This document shows, one piece after another, positions 26,892-35,516 of a stretch of DNA of 64,000 nucleotides. Both the position numbers and the translations under genes were made by a program. Position 1 is the first letter of the stretch, and each line of letters opens with the position of its first letter. The notes beneath the pieces are model-generated. The model ran no database searches and was not told the origin of the DNA. It worked only from the letters and a program-made list of their open reading frames with translations. Location of the stretch: assembly GCA_030681195.1 (NCBI GenBank), contig JAUXXJ010000004.1, forward strand, positions 310,001 to 374,000. Direction: 5' to 3'. The DNA is from Rhodocyclaceae bacterium (GTDB lineage Bacteria > Pseudomonadota > Gammaproteobacteria > Burkholderiales > Rhodocyclaceae).

Positions 26892-29180
26892 CTACTTGGT
26901 CAAGGCCAGATAGAGCATCGGCAACTGCTCTGGCAGGCGCTCGATACGATCGAGCACACGGAAGCGGTTGCCGAAAATCTCGCGCACATACTCGTCGGCT
27001 TTTGGGTCGAGGCTCAGGCAGAAGGTGGTGATGCCCTTAGTATCGAGTTCCTCGACGGCCTTCTTGGTGTCGGCACGCAGATGCTCGGGATCGGTGACAT
27101 CGATGTCCGCCGGCTCGCCGTCGGTGAGGACCAGCAGGATGCGCTTGTCGGCCTTGCGCGCCGCGAGGTAGTGGCCGGCGTGGCGCAGGGCCGCGCCCAT
27201 GCGCGTGGAGTAGCCCGCATCCATCGCGGCGACACGCGCCTTGACGGTGTCGTCCCAGCGTTCGCTAAAGCCCTTGATGTGCTGGTAGCGTACTTCGTGG
27301 CGGGTGTTGGAATGGAAGCCGGCGATGGCGAGCGGATCGCCGAGCCGGTCGATGGCCCATGCGAGCAAGGAAACGGCTTCCTGGCTGAGTTCGAGAATGC
27401 TCTGTGCCGTCTCGCCAGCGCCGACTTTTTGGTGCAGTGACTGCGACTGGTCAACCAGCAGCATCACGGCGATGTTGCGGCCATCGGTGCGATGGCTCAT
27501 GTTAATGCGCGGATCGGGTGTGGCACCGCCCTTGAAGTCGATCAGCGCGCGCAGGGCGACATCGAGATCGAGTTCGCTGCCCTCTTCCTGATAGCGAATG
27601 CGCACCTTGTCCTGCGGCTTGAGCAGGTCGAGCAGGCGTTTCAACTGCTTGGCGAGCGCGGCATGCTTCAGCAGCAGCTTGTCGATGTCAGCAGGATTGC
27701 CGCTGGGATGCAGGGCTTCATAGACGCTCGCCCAGTCTGGCCGGTAGGTCTTGGTGTTGTAATCCCACTCCGGATAGTGGCGCGGGGGCAAGCCGATGAC
27801 TTCGGATTCCTTGGCCAGCTTCTTGTCGGGCTCGTCGAAAAATTCTTCGTCATCGCTGTCCTCGATGAATTTCCACATATGACGGTTGTCATCGCGATAT
27901 TCGATGACCGTGTCGTCGAAATACACCGTGGCCAGCTGATCGCTCTGGCGGCGCGTCTTGGCGACGTAGGAAAGGGCCAGGTTGGCGATTTCCGTCGTAT
28001 TCGACGACCCCGCTTCCAGCAAGGCATGGAAGCGTCCGACGAAGTGATTGAGATCCGCATCGCCATAGCCATGATCGGGATCAATCAGCGCCCGCGAGAG
28101 CATTGCCAAACGGTGGCGCAAGCAGGACGTGGTCTCCGGATTACAGGCCCCTTCGACTGGCTTGGGATGCAGGGCAAGAAAGATGCGGCGCAAGCCCGGA
28201 TACTCGCGACACAACAGCGTCTCGATGCGGCAATCCTCGAAGAACTCCACCGCCATGCGCTGGAACGGACTCCAGTTGTCGGCAATCTGCGCCGTGCCCC
28301 AGCGCCGGTGGCCGACCATGTGGGCGAGCACGGCACGATAGCGATCGATCCCGCTAATCTGACCTGCATCCTCGAACACATCGGGAATACGCAGACCCAG
28401 CTTGTCATAGTAGGGAATCGGCTTGCGCAATTCATCAAAGGCGGTGGAATACGGTACCAGTTGGTCGCCGTCCTGCCATACAGCGCGCAGATACAGATCG
28501 AGCTGACGCTCGACATCGGCAAACAAGGTGCCGCGCCGCTCGCGTTGCAGCACAGCGCGGCTATCGGCCAGTTTGAGCGCGAAATACTCTTCCTGCCGTT
28601 CCGGATGGTGGTTGTAGTTGCGGATGCCGTATTCGACCCAGTTACGCATTCCCCCGACCGCCAGCAAGTCGAGCACACGCGGCGCCTGCTCAAAGAAAAA
28701 CGGCAGACCAGGGCTCGGGAAGGTGGTGTGATGGCCGTGAATGGAACCGCTGGTGCGGCGCATCAGGTCAAGCGTGATGTCGAGATAGTGCTGCAATTGC
28801 GCCGCCGATTGCAAGCGGCGGGAAACGGCGGCCAGCGTCTGCAGGAAGGGGGTGATGGCCTTGCCGTTCGGCGACTTCTGCATTGCCTTGACGCAATCGA
28901 GCACTGGCGTCAGAGCCTCCTTGCCGACCGCATCGACCACCGAAGGCCACTCTTCGATAAACACCAGCATGGGCTCGACGCCGCGCCCCAACTTGCCAAT
29001 CAGGCTCGCGGCATCGAGGTAGGCATCGAGGTCAGGGCGGTCGATGACCAACAGCGCCTCGGCCATCGCTTCCTCGAAAATCTCGCCAACCTGCGGGAAG
29101 CCGGTGTCGAGCCGCGTCCAGTACTGCTGCATCAAGGGATGCTGGTACTCCTTGAGCGCCGAATCGCTACTGGCCATCAT
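26892..29180 (-). CDS. cbbO: CbbO, von Willebrand factor A protein of the RubisCO activase
   Basis: 762 residues from ATG 29180, 10 bp after the cbbQ stop. CbbO pairs with the AAA+ protein CbbQ to remove inhibitory sugar phosphates from RubisCO, and its C-terminal vWA domain contacts the large subunit. The MIDAS motif is DQSQS (DxSxS) in MLLVDQSQS (about residue 575), with TDGEPADID further on. A dispersed repeat at 27406-27429 encodes KVGAGETA (about residues 584-592) immediately after the MIDAS motif. The N-terminal 500 residues are CbbO-specific. The length is normal. Confidence 0.94.
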   Translation of the reverse strand: MMASSDSALKEYQHPLMQQYWTRLDTGFPQVGEIFEEAMAEALLVIDRPDLDAYLDAASLIGKLGRGVEPMLVFIEEWPSVVDAVGKEALTPVLDCVKAMQKSPNGKAITPFLQTLAAVSRRLQSAAQLQHYLDITLDLMRRTSGSIHGHHTTFPSPGLPFFFEQAPRVLDLLAVGGMRNWVEYGIRNYNHHPERQEEYFALKLADSRAVLQRERRGTLFADVERQLDLYLRAVWQDGDQLVPYSTAFDELRKPIPYYDKLGLRIPDVFEDAGQISGIDRYRAVLAHMVGHRRWGTAQIADNWSPFQRMAVEFFEDCRIETLLCREYPGLRRIFLALHPKPVEGACNPETTSCLRHRLAMLSRALIDPDHGYGDADLNHFVGRFHALLEAGSSNTTEIANLALSYVAKTRRQSDQLATVYFDDTVIEYRDDNRHMWKFIEDSDDEEFFDEPDKKLAKESEVIGLPPRHYPEWDYNTKTYRPDWASVYEALHPSGNPADIDKLLLKHAALAKQLKRLLDLLKPQDKVRIRYQEEGSELDLDVALRALIDFKGGATPDPRINMSHRTDGRNIAVMLLVDQSQSLHQKVGAGETAQSILELSQEAVSLLAWAIDRLGDPLAIAGFHSNTRHEVRYQHIKGFSERWDDTVKARVAAMDAGYSTRMGAALRHAGHYLAARKADKRILLVLTDGEPADIDVTDPEHLRADTKKAVEELDTKGITTFCLSLDPKADEYVREIFGNRFRVLDRIERLPEQLPMLYLALTK
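27406..27429 (-). repeat. Dispersed 24-bp repeat, copy in cbbO
   Basis: GCCGTCTCGCCAGCGCC then GACTTTT. In frame it encodes KVGAGETA in the vWA domain, just after the DxSxS motif. It is the only copy inside the Calvin-cycle genes. Confidence 0.8.
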
Positions 29181-29190
29181 GATGGGCCGC

Positions 29191-29991
29191 TCAGATAAAG
29201 GTGGTGTCGATGGCGTGATCGAGCGTGGCGCGAATGTCGGGGTCATCCGTGATGGGTCGCACCAGCGCCATGCGGCAGGCATCCTGCGCATCAACACCGC
29301 GCTTAATCAGCGTGGCCGCATACACCAGCAGGCGCGTCGAGATGCCTTCATCGAGTCCGTGGCCCTTGAGGTTGCGGCCGACTTGAGCAATTTTCACCAG
29401 TTTGGCAGCGGTGCCTTCGGGCAGACCGGTTTCCTTGGCGAGAATGCTCGTTTCGAGATCCGGCGCGGGATAGTCAAAATCGAAGGCGGTGAAGCGCTGC
29501 TTGGTGGACTGCTTCAGGTCTTTCATCAGTGACTGATAGCCGGGGTTGTAGGAAATCACCAGTTGGAAATCGGGATGTGCATCGAGCAGTTCGCCCTTCT
29601 TGTCGAGCGGCAACACGCGACGATGGTCGGTGAGCGGATGAATCACCACGGTGGTGTCCTGACGCGCCTCGACAATTTCATCGAGGTAGCAGATCGCCCC
29701 GATGCGCGCTGCGGTCGTCAGCGGGCCATCCAGCCAGCGTGTGCCGTTGGCTTCGAGCAGGTAGCGACCGACCAGATCGCTGGCCGTCATGTCTTCGTTG
29801 CAGGCGACGGTGATCAGCGGCTTTTGCAGCTTCCACGCCATGTATTCGACAAAGCGCGATTTGCCGCAGCCGGTCGGGCCTTTCACCATGACCGGCAGTT
29901 TCGCGGCATAGGCCGCTTCGTAAAGGGCCACTTCCTTGCCCTGCGCTTGATAGAAGGGTTCTTGCTTGACGAGATATTGGGTTTTGTCCAT
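29191..29991 (-). CDS. cbbQ: CbbQ, MoxR-type AAA+ ATPase, RubisCO activase motor
   Basis: 266 residues. Walker A GPTGCGKS lies near residues 38-45. It is followed by [19 protein letters not shown], Walker B region [15 protein letters not shown] and the sensor stretch [11 protein letters not shown]. It forms a ring that, with CbbO, uses ATP to re-activate form II RubisCO. It lies directly downstream of cbbM, separated by a hairpin at 30041-30071 that probably sets its level well below that of RubisCO. Confidence 0.96.
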   Translation of the reverse strand: MDKTQYLVKQEPFYQAQGKEVALYEAAYAAKLPVMVKGPTGCGKSRFVEYMAWKLQKPLITVACNEDMTASDLVGRYLLEANGTRWLDGPLTTAARIGAICYLDEIVEARQDTTVVIHPLTDHRRVLPLDKKGELLDAHPDFQLVISYNPGYQSLMKDLKQSTKQRFTAFDFDYPAPDLETSILAKETGLPEGTAAKLVKIAQVGRNLKGHGLDEGISTRLLVYAATLIKRGVDAQDACRMALVRPITDDPDIRATLDHAIDTTFI

Positions 29992-30040
29992 CGCGATTTC
30001 CAGTCAATAAGCCGATCAGATAGGTCGGGTATGTCGGGGC

Positions 30041-30071
30041 AAAAAACCCCGCCGGAGCGGGGTTCTTTTTA
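30041..30071. terminator. Hairpin terminator between cbbM and cbbQ
   Basis: On the minus strand GAACCCCGC - TCC - GGCGGGGTTTTTT is 13 bp past the cbbM stop; the opposite strand also ends in a T-run. It likely terminates most cbbM transcripts, giving high RubisCO and lower CbbQ/CbbO. Confidence 0.85.
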
Positions 30072-30083
30072 TCAGCGTCCGAA

Positions 30084-31463
30084 TTACTTGTGAACACCCA
30101 GTTTTTCACGCCAACCGGGGAAAATCTTGTCGGCATCGCCCGGGAAGGATTCGAAGGCGCGGGCAAATTCCTTGTGATCCTTGGCGTACTCGATCGGATC
30201 GGCGCCCGACTTCCAGCACTCGTAGGACTGACGCAGGGAGATCGCGCCGGCCGCCGGGCTGTCGATGTGACCGTAGGAGCCGCCACCGGAGGTGTTGATC
30301 ACGTTGCCGTGGCCGAGGTTCTCGAAGAAGCCGGGCAGGCGCAGGGCGTTCATGCCGCCGGAGATGATCGGCGTGGTCGGCTTCATGCCATGCCACTCCT
30401 GGTGGTAGTAGGGGCCGTCAGCGGAGTCACGCTCGATCATGTAGGCGATGTTGCGGTCATCGGCAGCACCTTCCATCTTGCCGTAGCCCATGGTGCCGAC
30501 GTGGATGCCAGAAGCACCTTGCAGACGCGACATCTTGGACAGCACAAACGCGCTATAGCCGCGCAGCGCCGACGGCGACGTCACGGCGCCGTGGCCAGCA
30601 CGGTGATAGTGCAGGTACTGGTCGGGGTACTGGCGACGGGCGGTAGTCACCATGCCCGGGCCACCGACGTAACCGTCGACCAGGAAAGCCACCTTGTTGG
30701 CGTCCGGCCCGAAGGTTTCGAGGATGAAATCGGCACGCGCCATCATTTCATAATGGTCGTCGGCGGTAATGTTGGCGGAGAAGATCTTGGCCTGGCCGGT
30801 TTCGTCCATGGCGCGCTTCATGGCGTCATAGACAAGCGGGTACACCTTCTTGGCCGGGCAGAATACCTGGTTGCCCTGGGGTTCGTCGTTCTTGATGAAG
30901 TCGCCGCCAAGCCAGAATTGGTAAGCGGCCTTGGCGAACGGCTCGGGGCGCAGGCCCAGTTTCGGCTTGATGATGGTGCCGGCGATGTAGCCACCATTGA
31001 CGCGCGGGCGACCGAGGATTTCCCACAGGTCGGTAATGTCCTTGGCGGGGCCGTCGAACAGGCGCAGGAACTGGCGCGGCACATAGAAATCGTGCATCTT
31101 CAGGCACTTGACGTCGCCCTGACCTTGGTTGTTACCGATGCACAGCGTCAGGAACGACACCAGCATGGCGCGACCGTCGATCATGTTGCGGTCAAACAGG
31201 TCGATCGGGTAGGCAACCTTCATGACGCCCTTGGCTTCGTCGATGAAGTACACCAGTGCATCGACACCCTTGGTGAAATCGTCGGTGGTGCAGACCTCTA
31301 CGTTGGTGCCGGTCGAGGACTCGGCCGCGATGTGTGCTGCGGTTTCCAGGTAGCCATAACCGGTGGCGGGCTGCATGTGATAAGCGACGAGAACGTGCTT
31401 GTCGCCCTTGATCAGGTCTTCCTCTTTAAGGCTCAAGTCTGAGTAGCGGTTCGATTGATCCAT
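30084..31463 (-). CDS. cbbM: Ribulose-1,5-bisphosphate carboxylase/oxygenase, form II
   Basis: 459 residues, the form II size, with no small-subunit gene nearby. N-terminus [18 protein letters not shown]. The catalytic [11 protein letters not shown] (about residue 166) and the carbamylated-Lys/metal site [11 protein letters not shown] (about 186-196) are intact. [12 protein letters not shown] and [11 protein letters not shown] are the loop 6/phosphate regions. It fixes CO2 onto RuBP. Form II enzymes have low CO2/O2 discrimination and suit CO2-rich, low-O2 habitats. Strong AAAGAGGAG ribosome site. A putative CbbR site lies 100 bp upstream of the start. Confidence 0.98.
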   Translation of the reverse strand: MDQSNRYSDLSLKEEDLIKGDKHVLVAYHMQPATGYGYLETAAHIAAESSTGTNVEVCTTDDFTKGVDALVYFIDEAKGVMKVAYPIDLFDRNMIDGRAMLVSFLTLCIGNNQGQGDVKCLKMHDFYVPRQFLRLFDGPAKDITDLWEILGRPRVNGGYIAGTIIKPKLGLRPEPFAKAAYQFWLGGDFIKNDEPQGNQVFCPAKKVYPLVYDAMKRAMDETGQAKIFSANITADDHYEMMARADFILETFGPDANKVAFLVDGYVGGPGMVTTARRQYPDQYLHYHRAGHGAVTSPSALRGYSAFVLSKMSRLQGASGIHVGTMGYGKMEGAADDRNIAYMIERDSADGPYYHQEWHGMKPTTPIISGGMNALRLPGFFENLGHGNVINTSGGGSYGHIDSPAAGAISLRQSYECWKSGADPIEYAKDHKEFARAFESFPGDADKIFPGWREKLGVHK

Positions 31464-31563
31464 ATTCTTTTCTCCTCTTTAAGTGGTGGGTGTTTCGTTT
31501 GTGTTCAGTGAAGCAATGTAAGCATCATAGACATCAGGGTATATAAATAACAGTCACGTGTTT

Positions 31564-31578
31564 TTATCTCGACGATAA
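31564..31578. promoter_or_regulatory. Putative CbbR operator upstream of cbbM
   Basis: TTATC TCGAC GATAA, a perfect 5-bp inverted repeat with a 5-bp spacer and T-N11-A pattern. A further CTTATC half follows at 31581-31587, giving overlapping dyads. It lies 101 bp upstream of cbbM and overlaps the cbbY stop codon. The same half-sites occur at 32350, in front of cbbR. Confidence 0.65.
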
Positions 31579-32301
31579 GCTCTTATCGAAGATTTGTTGC
31601 AGGTCGGCGAATGTGGTTTGAGCCAGGTCGGGCAGTACCGCAAGGGCGCCCGTGAAGTCATGGCCACGCGTGTAATCGTTCTCGGTCACCAGCGTCGGAA
31701 TCCCCGCCGCGCCGCTGGCCTTCAAGCCATTTTCGGAATCCTCAAGCGCCAAACAGCTTCCCGCCGGCAAGTCGAGGCGCGCCAGTACCCAGTCATAAAT
31801 ATCCGGCGCCGGCTTCTTGGCCGGCACGATATCGCCGGCGCCGATCACCTCGAACCAGCTTTCGGCCTCCGGCGACAAACTGGCGCGCAACAGGGCCGAT
31901 ACATTCTCCGGCGACGTCGTTGTCGCAATCGCCAGACGGATGCCGGCCGCACGCGCTTCGAGAATCAGGCGGGCGACGCCGGGGCGCAAGGGCAGCTTGC
32001 CGGCCTGCACCAGATGGACGTAATGCTGAGTTTTCAGCGTGTGCAGCTTGCGCACCAGGTTGTCGAATTCCGGCTTGGTCAGCAATTCCGGGGCGTGCTG
32101 GCGGGCGTAATAAAACATCCGTTCCTTGCCGCCGGTGACGGCCAGCAGTTCGCCATACAGGGCCACATCCCAGTGCCAGGGTAGCCCGGCTTCTGCAAAT
32201 GCCGCATTGAAGGCAATCCGATGGCCATCGCGTTCCGTGTCGGCCAGCGTGCCATCGACGTCAAATATCAGGGCTTGGAGTGATGCATGAGGTGTATTCA
32301 T
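31564..32301 (-). CDS. cbbY: CbbY-type HAD phosphatase (probable xylulose-1,5-bisphosphatase)
   Basis: 245 residues from ATG 32301; an ATG at 32343 would add 14 residues and run into the regulatory region. HAD motif I is IFDVDGTLADT. Specific CbbY features are the WHWDVALYGELLAVTGGKER cap segment, IATTTSPENVSALL and PAKKPAPDIYDW. CbbY enzymes hydrolyse xylulose-1,5-bisphosphate, an inhibitory misfire product of RubisCO, so it would work alongside CbbQO. A phosphoglycolate phosphatase (CbbZ) is the alternative but fits less well. It lies between cbbM and the divergent cbbR. Confidence 0.85.
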   Translation of the reverse strand: MNTPHASLQALIFDVDGTLADTERDGHRIAFNAAFAEAGLPWHWDVALYGELLAVTGGKERMFYYARQHAPELLTKPEFDNLVRKLHTLKTQHYVHLVQAGKLPLRPGVARLILEARAAGIRLAIATTTSPENVSALLRASLSPEAESWFEVIGAGDIVPAKKPAPDIYDWVLARLDLPAGSCLALEDSENGLKASGAAGIPTLVTENDYTRGHDFTGALAVLPDLAQTTFADLQQIFDKSLSSR

Positions 32302-32349
32302 GGGCCGCAAAGATAACGGCAGCAAACCATAAGCGATATTCATGATTTC

Positions 32350-32364
32350 TTATCGCAATGATAA
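32350..32364. promoter_or_regulatory. Putative CbbR operator between cbbY and cbbR
   Basis: TTATC GCAAT GATAA, the same arms as the site upstream of cbbM. It lies 31 bp before the cbbR ATG and 48 bp before the cbbY ATG, as expected for a LysR regulator that controls itself and a divergent operon. Confidence 0.65.
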
Positions 32365-32395
32365 GATCGAGCACAAATAAAAAAACGGAGTGAAA

Positions 32396-33298
32396 ATGAA
32401 GCATGTCACCCTGCGCCAGCTCAAGGTGTTCGAGGCCGTGGCGCGTCACCTGTCGTTCTCACGCGCAGCCGAAGAACTCCATCTCACCCAGCCGGCCGTT
32501 TCGATGCAGGTCAAGCAGCTCGAAGAGCAAGCCGGCCTGCCACTCACCGAGATGGTCGGCAAAAAGGTCTATCTCACCGGGGCAGGGGAAGAAGTTGCGC
32601 GCCACGCACGGCGCATCGCCCAGCAACTGCGCGAAGCCGGCGAGGCCATCGATGCCATCAAGGGCGTACGCGGCGGGCGCCTTTCCATCGGCGTGATCAG
32701 CACCGCCAAGTATTTCGCCCCGCGCCTGTTGGCCGAGTTCCTGCGCAGAAAACCCGGCATCGAACTCAACCTGCGCGTCAACAACCGCGAAACCGTGGTG
32801 CGCCAACTCGCCGACAACGAGATCGATCTGGCCATCATGGGCCAGCCGCCCCAGGAATTCACCACCGTCTCGGAGGCCTTTGCCGATCACCCGCTGGTCA
32901 TCGTCGCGGCGCCCGATCACCCCCTCGCCAAGGCCAAGCACATTACGCCGGCGGAACTCAACGAACAGGCCTTCCTGATCCGCGAACCGGGCTCCGGCAC
33001 GCGCGCGACGATGGAGCGCTTCTTCGCCGATACCGGCATCACCCCGCGCCATGTTCTCGAAATGGTCGGCAACGAAACCATCAAGCAAGCCGTGATGGCC
33101 GGACTCGGCCTGGCCTTCATCTCCGCCCACACCGTATCGCTCGAATGTGAGGTAGGACGACTGGTGAAGCTACCCGTGACTGGCACGCCGGTCACCCGCC
33201 GCTGGTTTGTCGTACACCGTGCCGACAAGGAACTGCTGCCGGTGGCCGAAACCTTCCGTGCGTTTTTGCTGGCCGAAGCGCCGGGGCTGATGAAATAA
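32396..33298 (+). CDS. cbbR: CbbR, LysR-type transcriptional regulator of the Calvin operon
   Basis: 300 residues from ATG 32396, with CGGAG five bases upstream; a GTG at 32390 is possible. The N-terminal LysR helix-turn-helix is MKHVTLRQLKVFEAVARHLS and SRAAEELHLTQPAVSMQVKQL. The periplasmic-binding-like effector domain (about residues 92-290) contains ISTAKYFAPRLLAEFLRRKPGIEL and LAIMGQPP, close to known CbbR proteins. It is transcribed divergently from cbbY-cbbM. CbbR normally activates the cbb operon in response to metabolites such as RuBP or PEP; the effector here is not known. Confidence 0.95.
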   Translation: MKHVTLRQLKVFEAVARHLSFSRAAEELHLTQPAVSMQVKQLEEQAGLPLTEMVGKKVYLTGAGEEVARHARRIAQQLREAGEAIDAIKGVRGGRLSIGVISTAKYFAPRLLAEFLRRKPGIELNLRVNNRETVVRQLADNEIDLAIMGQPPQEFTTVSEAFADHPLVIVAAPDHPLAKAKHITPAELNEQAFLIREPGSGTRATMERFFADTGITPRHVLEMVGNETIKQAVMAGLGLAFISAHTVSLECEVGRLVKLPVTGTPVTRRWFVVHRADKELLPVAETFRAFLLAEAPGLMK

Positions 33299-33313
33299 GG
33301 ATCGGCGCCACTG

Positions 33314-33337
33314 AAAAGTCGGCGCTGGCAGGACGGC
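33314..33337 (+). repeat. Dispersed 24-bp repeat between cbbR and the FapA-like gene
   Basis: AAAAGTCGGCGCTGGC then AGGACGGC, a perfect core copy, in the 47-bp convergent gap, 16 bp after the cbbR stop. No other terminator is visible there. Confidence 0.85.
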
Positions 33338-33345
33338 AAAGCGGA

Positions 33346-34980
33346 TCAGCCGCCGTCGAGGGTGACCAGTTCCAAGCCGCCGGGCGTCAGTCCGACCGCA
33401 CAGGGGCCATGCTCGCCCGTCACGCGAAAGCGCTGGCTGCCCATGTGCACCTCGACGCCTTCGTAAATCGCCTGCTCCACATTCACGCGCGACTGCTGCG
33501 AGAGCTCAATCTTCTTGGTGATGCCGTCCTGCTCCTCGCGCATCGCGGCGATATCGGCTGACAGCAACGCCGCGGTCGCACGGGCTTTTTCGATCATCTC
33601 GGGGCGCAGCTTGCCGGGGTTCTTGCGAGCAAAGTCCATCAGCTTGCTGACTTCCAGCAACTGGGTTTCCTTGCCATCGCGCTGCTTGCTCATTTCCAGC
33701 AATTGCTTGTGCATGAGCGGATTGACGCCAATTTCGCACAGCGTGCGCACGCGGTTTGGCGAGCCAATCACCCGGGCCGTGATCGACAGCATCGCCTGGA
33801 CATGCCCGCCGACGATGTGGCCACGCTTCTCGTTGCCAACGCGAATGTGGTTAATGGCGGTCAGATTGGACTGCATGGCCATATCGTCAATGAAAATGCT
33901 GTCGCCAGCGTCGATCTTCGCCTGCTGGACATAGGCGGCATTGAAGCAACCATCGCAATGCACATGCTGATCCTCGACGTTCTTGCGCCCGAGCGAACCT
34001 ATCACGCCGCCCTTGACGACAACGCTGCCGCCGGCCTCAAGTGTGGCCATGTCGACGATGCCGCCGATCTGGATATCACCACTTGCTTTTACTTTCATGC
34101 CGGCGCTGACATCGCCTGTCACCACCACGCTACCATCAAAATCAATGTTGCCAGACGCCAGACAAACCGTATCCACCGTATAGAGCGGCTCAACCATCAT
34201 GCCGCCACGAACCACCACAGGCTGGCCGGTAATGGCCGCCTGCAACAGATTCGGGTTATCTGGTGCGTAAGCAGTGCCGGGCAGGTCGGCGGAAAACATC
34301 ACGTCCTGACCGGCATTGGCCTCGATCTTTTCGCCGAACAGCGTCAAGCCCGACTTGCCCTCGGTCGGCGGGTGACGCAGCATCAGATTGTCGCCCACAT
34401 GGACCACGAGAATTTCGCCGAGATCGTGGTAATCGATATGTCCGCCTTCATCAACACGCGGCACACGCGAACGCACTTCAGGAATCAGGGATTCGAATCG
34501 GCCATCTTCGCCATGTACAGGGGGCACGCCACGGGCGACCACCACTTTCGTGGCCACACCGGCCGCGACCGCCGCGTCGATCGCCTCAGCCAGGATGCCT
34601 TCGCCAATGCCATTTTCGGCCAGTGCCGCGAGCACCATGGAAATTCCGACCGGCGCGCCGCCTTCGGCCGGCGTAATGTCCAGAAAAGCTTCGAGGCCGT
34701 CTGATGACACGTCGAGATGCAGGCTGGCATCCACGCACTCGGCCAGCTTGATTTCAAAGGCCATGCCGGCGTTGTAATGGGCCAGCAGCGGGGTAACGGC
34801 ATCGGGCAGATAATGCAGCGCAGCGTAACCCTCGGCATCCAGTCGGGCATGCAGATAGGCTTCATCGATGGCCTGTGCGGCCGGATCAGGCATCACCGTG
34901 GCGATCAATGCCTTGGTATCAGCGTCCAGCCGGAAAGTCAGGCCGCACCCTGGTTGCACTTCCCCATACGCATCATTCAT
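33346..34980 (-). CDS. FapA/DUF342 family protein
   Basis: 544 residues with CAGGAG seven bases before ATG 34980. The DUF342/FapA repeats (about residues 175-420) show the parallel beta-helix pattern, for example FDGSVVVTGDVSAGMKVKASGD and VVKGGVIGS. The tail from about 430 to 490 is a coiled coil (EMSKQRDGKETQLLEV). The N-terminal part has the FapA N-domain style. FapA-type proteins are linked to polymer assembly, flagellar placement and signalling in various bacteria, with no firm biochemical role. Its neighbours on the same strand are a STAS protein and an HD-GYP sensor, suggesting a signalling module. Confidence 0.85.
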   Translation of the reverse strand: MNDAYGEVQPGCGLTFRLDADTKALIATVMPDPAAQAIDEAYLHARLDAEGYAALHYLPDAVTPLLAHYNAGMAFEIKLAECVDASLHLDVSSDGLEAFLDITPAEGGAPVGISMVLAALAENGIGEGILAEAIDAAVAAGVATKVVVARGVPPVHGEDGRFESLIPEVRSRVPRVDEGGHIDYHDLGEILVVHVGDNLMLRHPPTEGKSGLTLFGEKIEANAGQDVMFSADLPGTAYAPDNPNLLQAAITGQPVVVRGGMMVEPLYTVDTVCLASGNIDFDGSVVVTGDVSAGMKVKASGDIQIGGIVDMATLEAGGSVVVKGGVIGSLGRKNVEDQHVHCDGCFNAAYVQQAKIDAGDSIFIDDMAMQSNLTAINHIRVGNEKRGHIVGGHVQAMLSITARVIGSPNRVRTLCEIGVNPLMHKQLLEMSKQRDGKETQLLEVSKLMDFARKNPGKLRPEMIEKARATAALLSADIAAMREEQDGITKKIELSQQSRVNVEQAIYEGVEVHMGSQRFRVTGEHGPCAVGLTPGGLELVTLDGG

Positions 34981-35101
34981 CGGTGACTCCTGCTCAGCAA
35001 ACGGTGGGAACGCGTCGGCAGCATCGCGTCATGAAGTTATCAGACTGAAGGCACAATCATATCCAAAGTAATAGCAAAGACAATCTCGGCACGCGCCAAT
35101 G

Positions 35102-35124
35102 AAAATCGGCGCTGGCAGGACGGC
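35102..35124 (+). repeat. Dispersed repeat between STAS and FapA-like genes
   Basis: AAAATCGGCGCTGGC then AGGACGGC: the core copy with G changed to A at the fifth position. It lies 14 bp after the STAS gene stop, in the gap before the FapA-like gene. Confidence 0.7.
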
Positions 35125-35138
35125 AGGGGCTAGGCGGA

Positions 35139-35483
35139 TCAGCCCAAGGCGGCGACGGCAGCATCCACGGAAGGATGCACGGGGAAAACCATGTTGAAGC
35201 GGCTGATCTGGAAAACTTCCGCAACGACCGGCGTCAGGGCAGCAATGGCGATCCTGCCCTGCTGGGACTTGACCTGTTTGGCCGCTAGCATCAACACACG
35301 CAGGCCCACACTGCTGATGTAGTCGACGCCCGAGAAATCCAGCACCACCGGGGCATCTCCGGCCTTGCAGCTATCCAGCCAGGGTGCCAGCATCTCCTGA
35401 AAAGCATTGGTCGTGGTCTGATCGATGCGCCCCGTCACCTTGACGACCTTGGTGCTGCCTTGCAAGTGTTCAACAAGTTCCAT
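35139..35483 (-). CDS. STAS-domain protein (anti-sigma factor antagonist type)
   Basis: 114 residues, a single STAS domain. The VVLDFSGVDYISSVGLRVLML segment contains the conserved Ser (VDYISSVGL) that is phosphorylated by an anti-sigma kinase in SpoIIAA/RsbV-type partner switches. No RsbW-type kinase or PP2C phosphatase gene is next to it. It sits 33 bp downstream of a large HD-GYP sensor, probably the same operon, so it may relay that sensor output. Confidence 0.9.
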   Translation of the reverse strand: MELVEHLQGSTKVVKVTGRIDQTTTNAFQEMLAPWLDSCKAGDAPVVLDFSGVDYISSVGLRVLMLAAKQVKSQQGRIAIAALTPVVAEVFQISRFNMVFPVHPSVDAAVAALG

Positions 35484-35516
35484 GACAACTCCGAATGAAT
35501 AACCGAATGCGCCATT

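Noticed and set aside
27492..29198. A 568-codon + strand frame opposite cbbO
   Set aside because: Antisense shadow; cbbO is strongly supported by motifs and context.
30090..31442. A 450-codon + strand frame opposite cbbM
   Set aside because: Shadow of highly conserved cbbM codons in GC-rich DNA; no family similarity.
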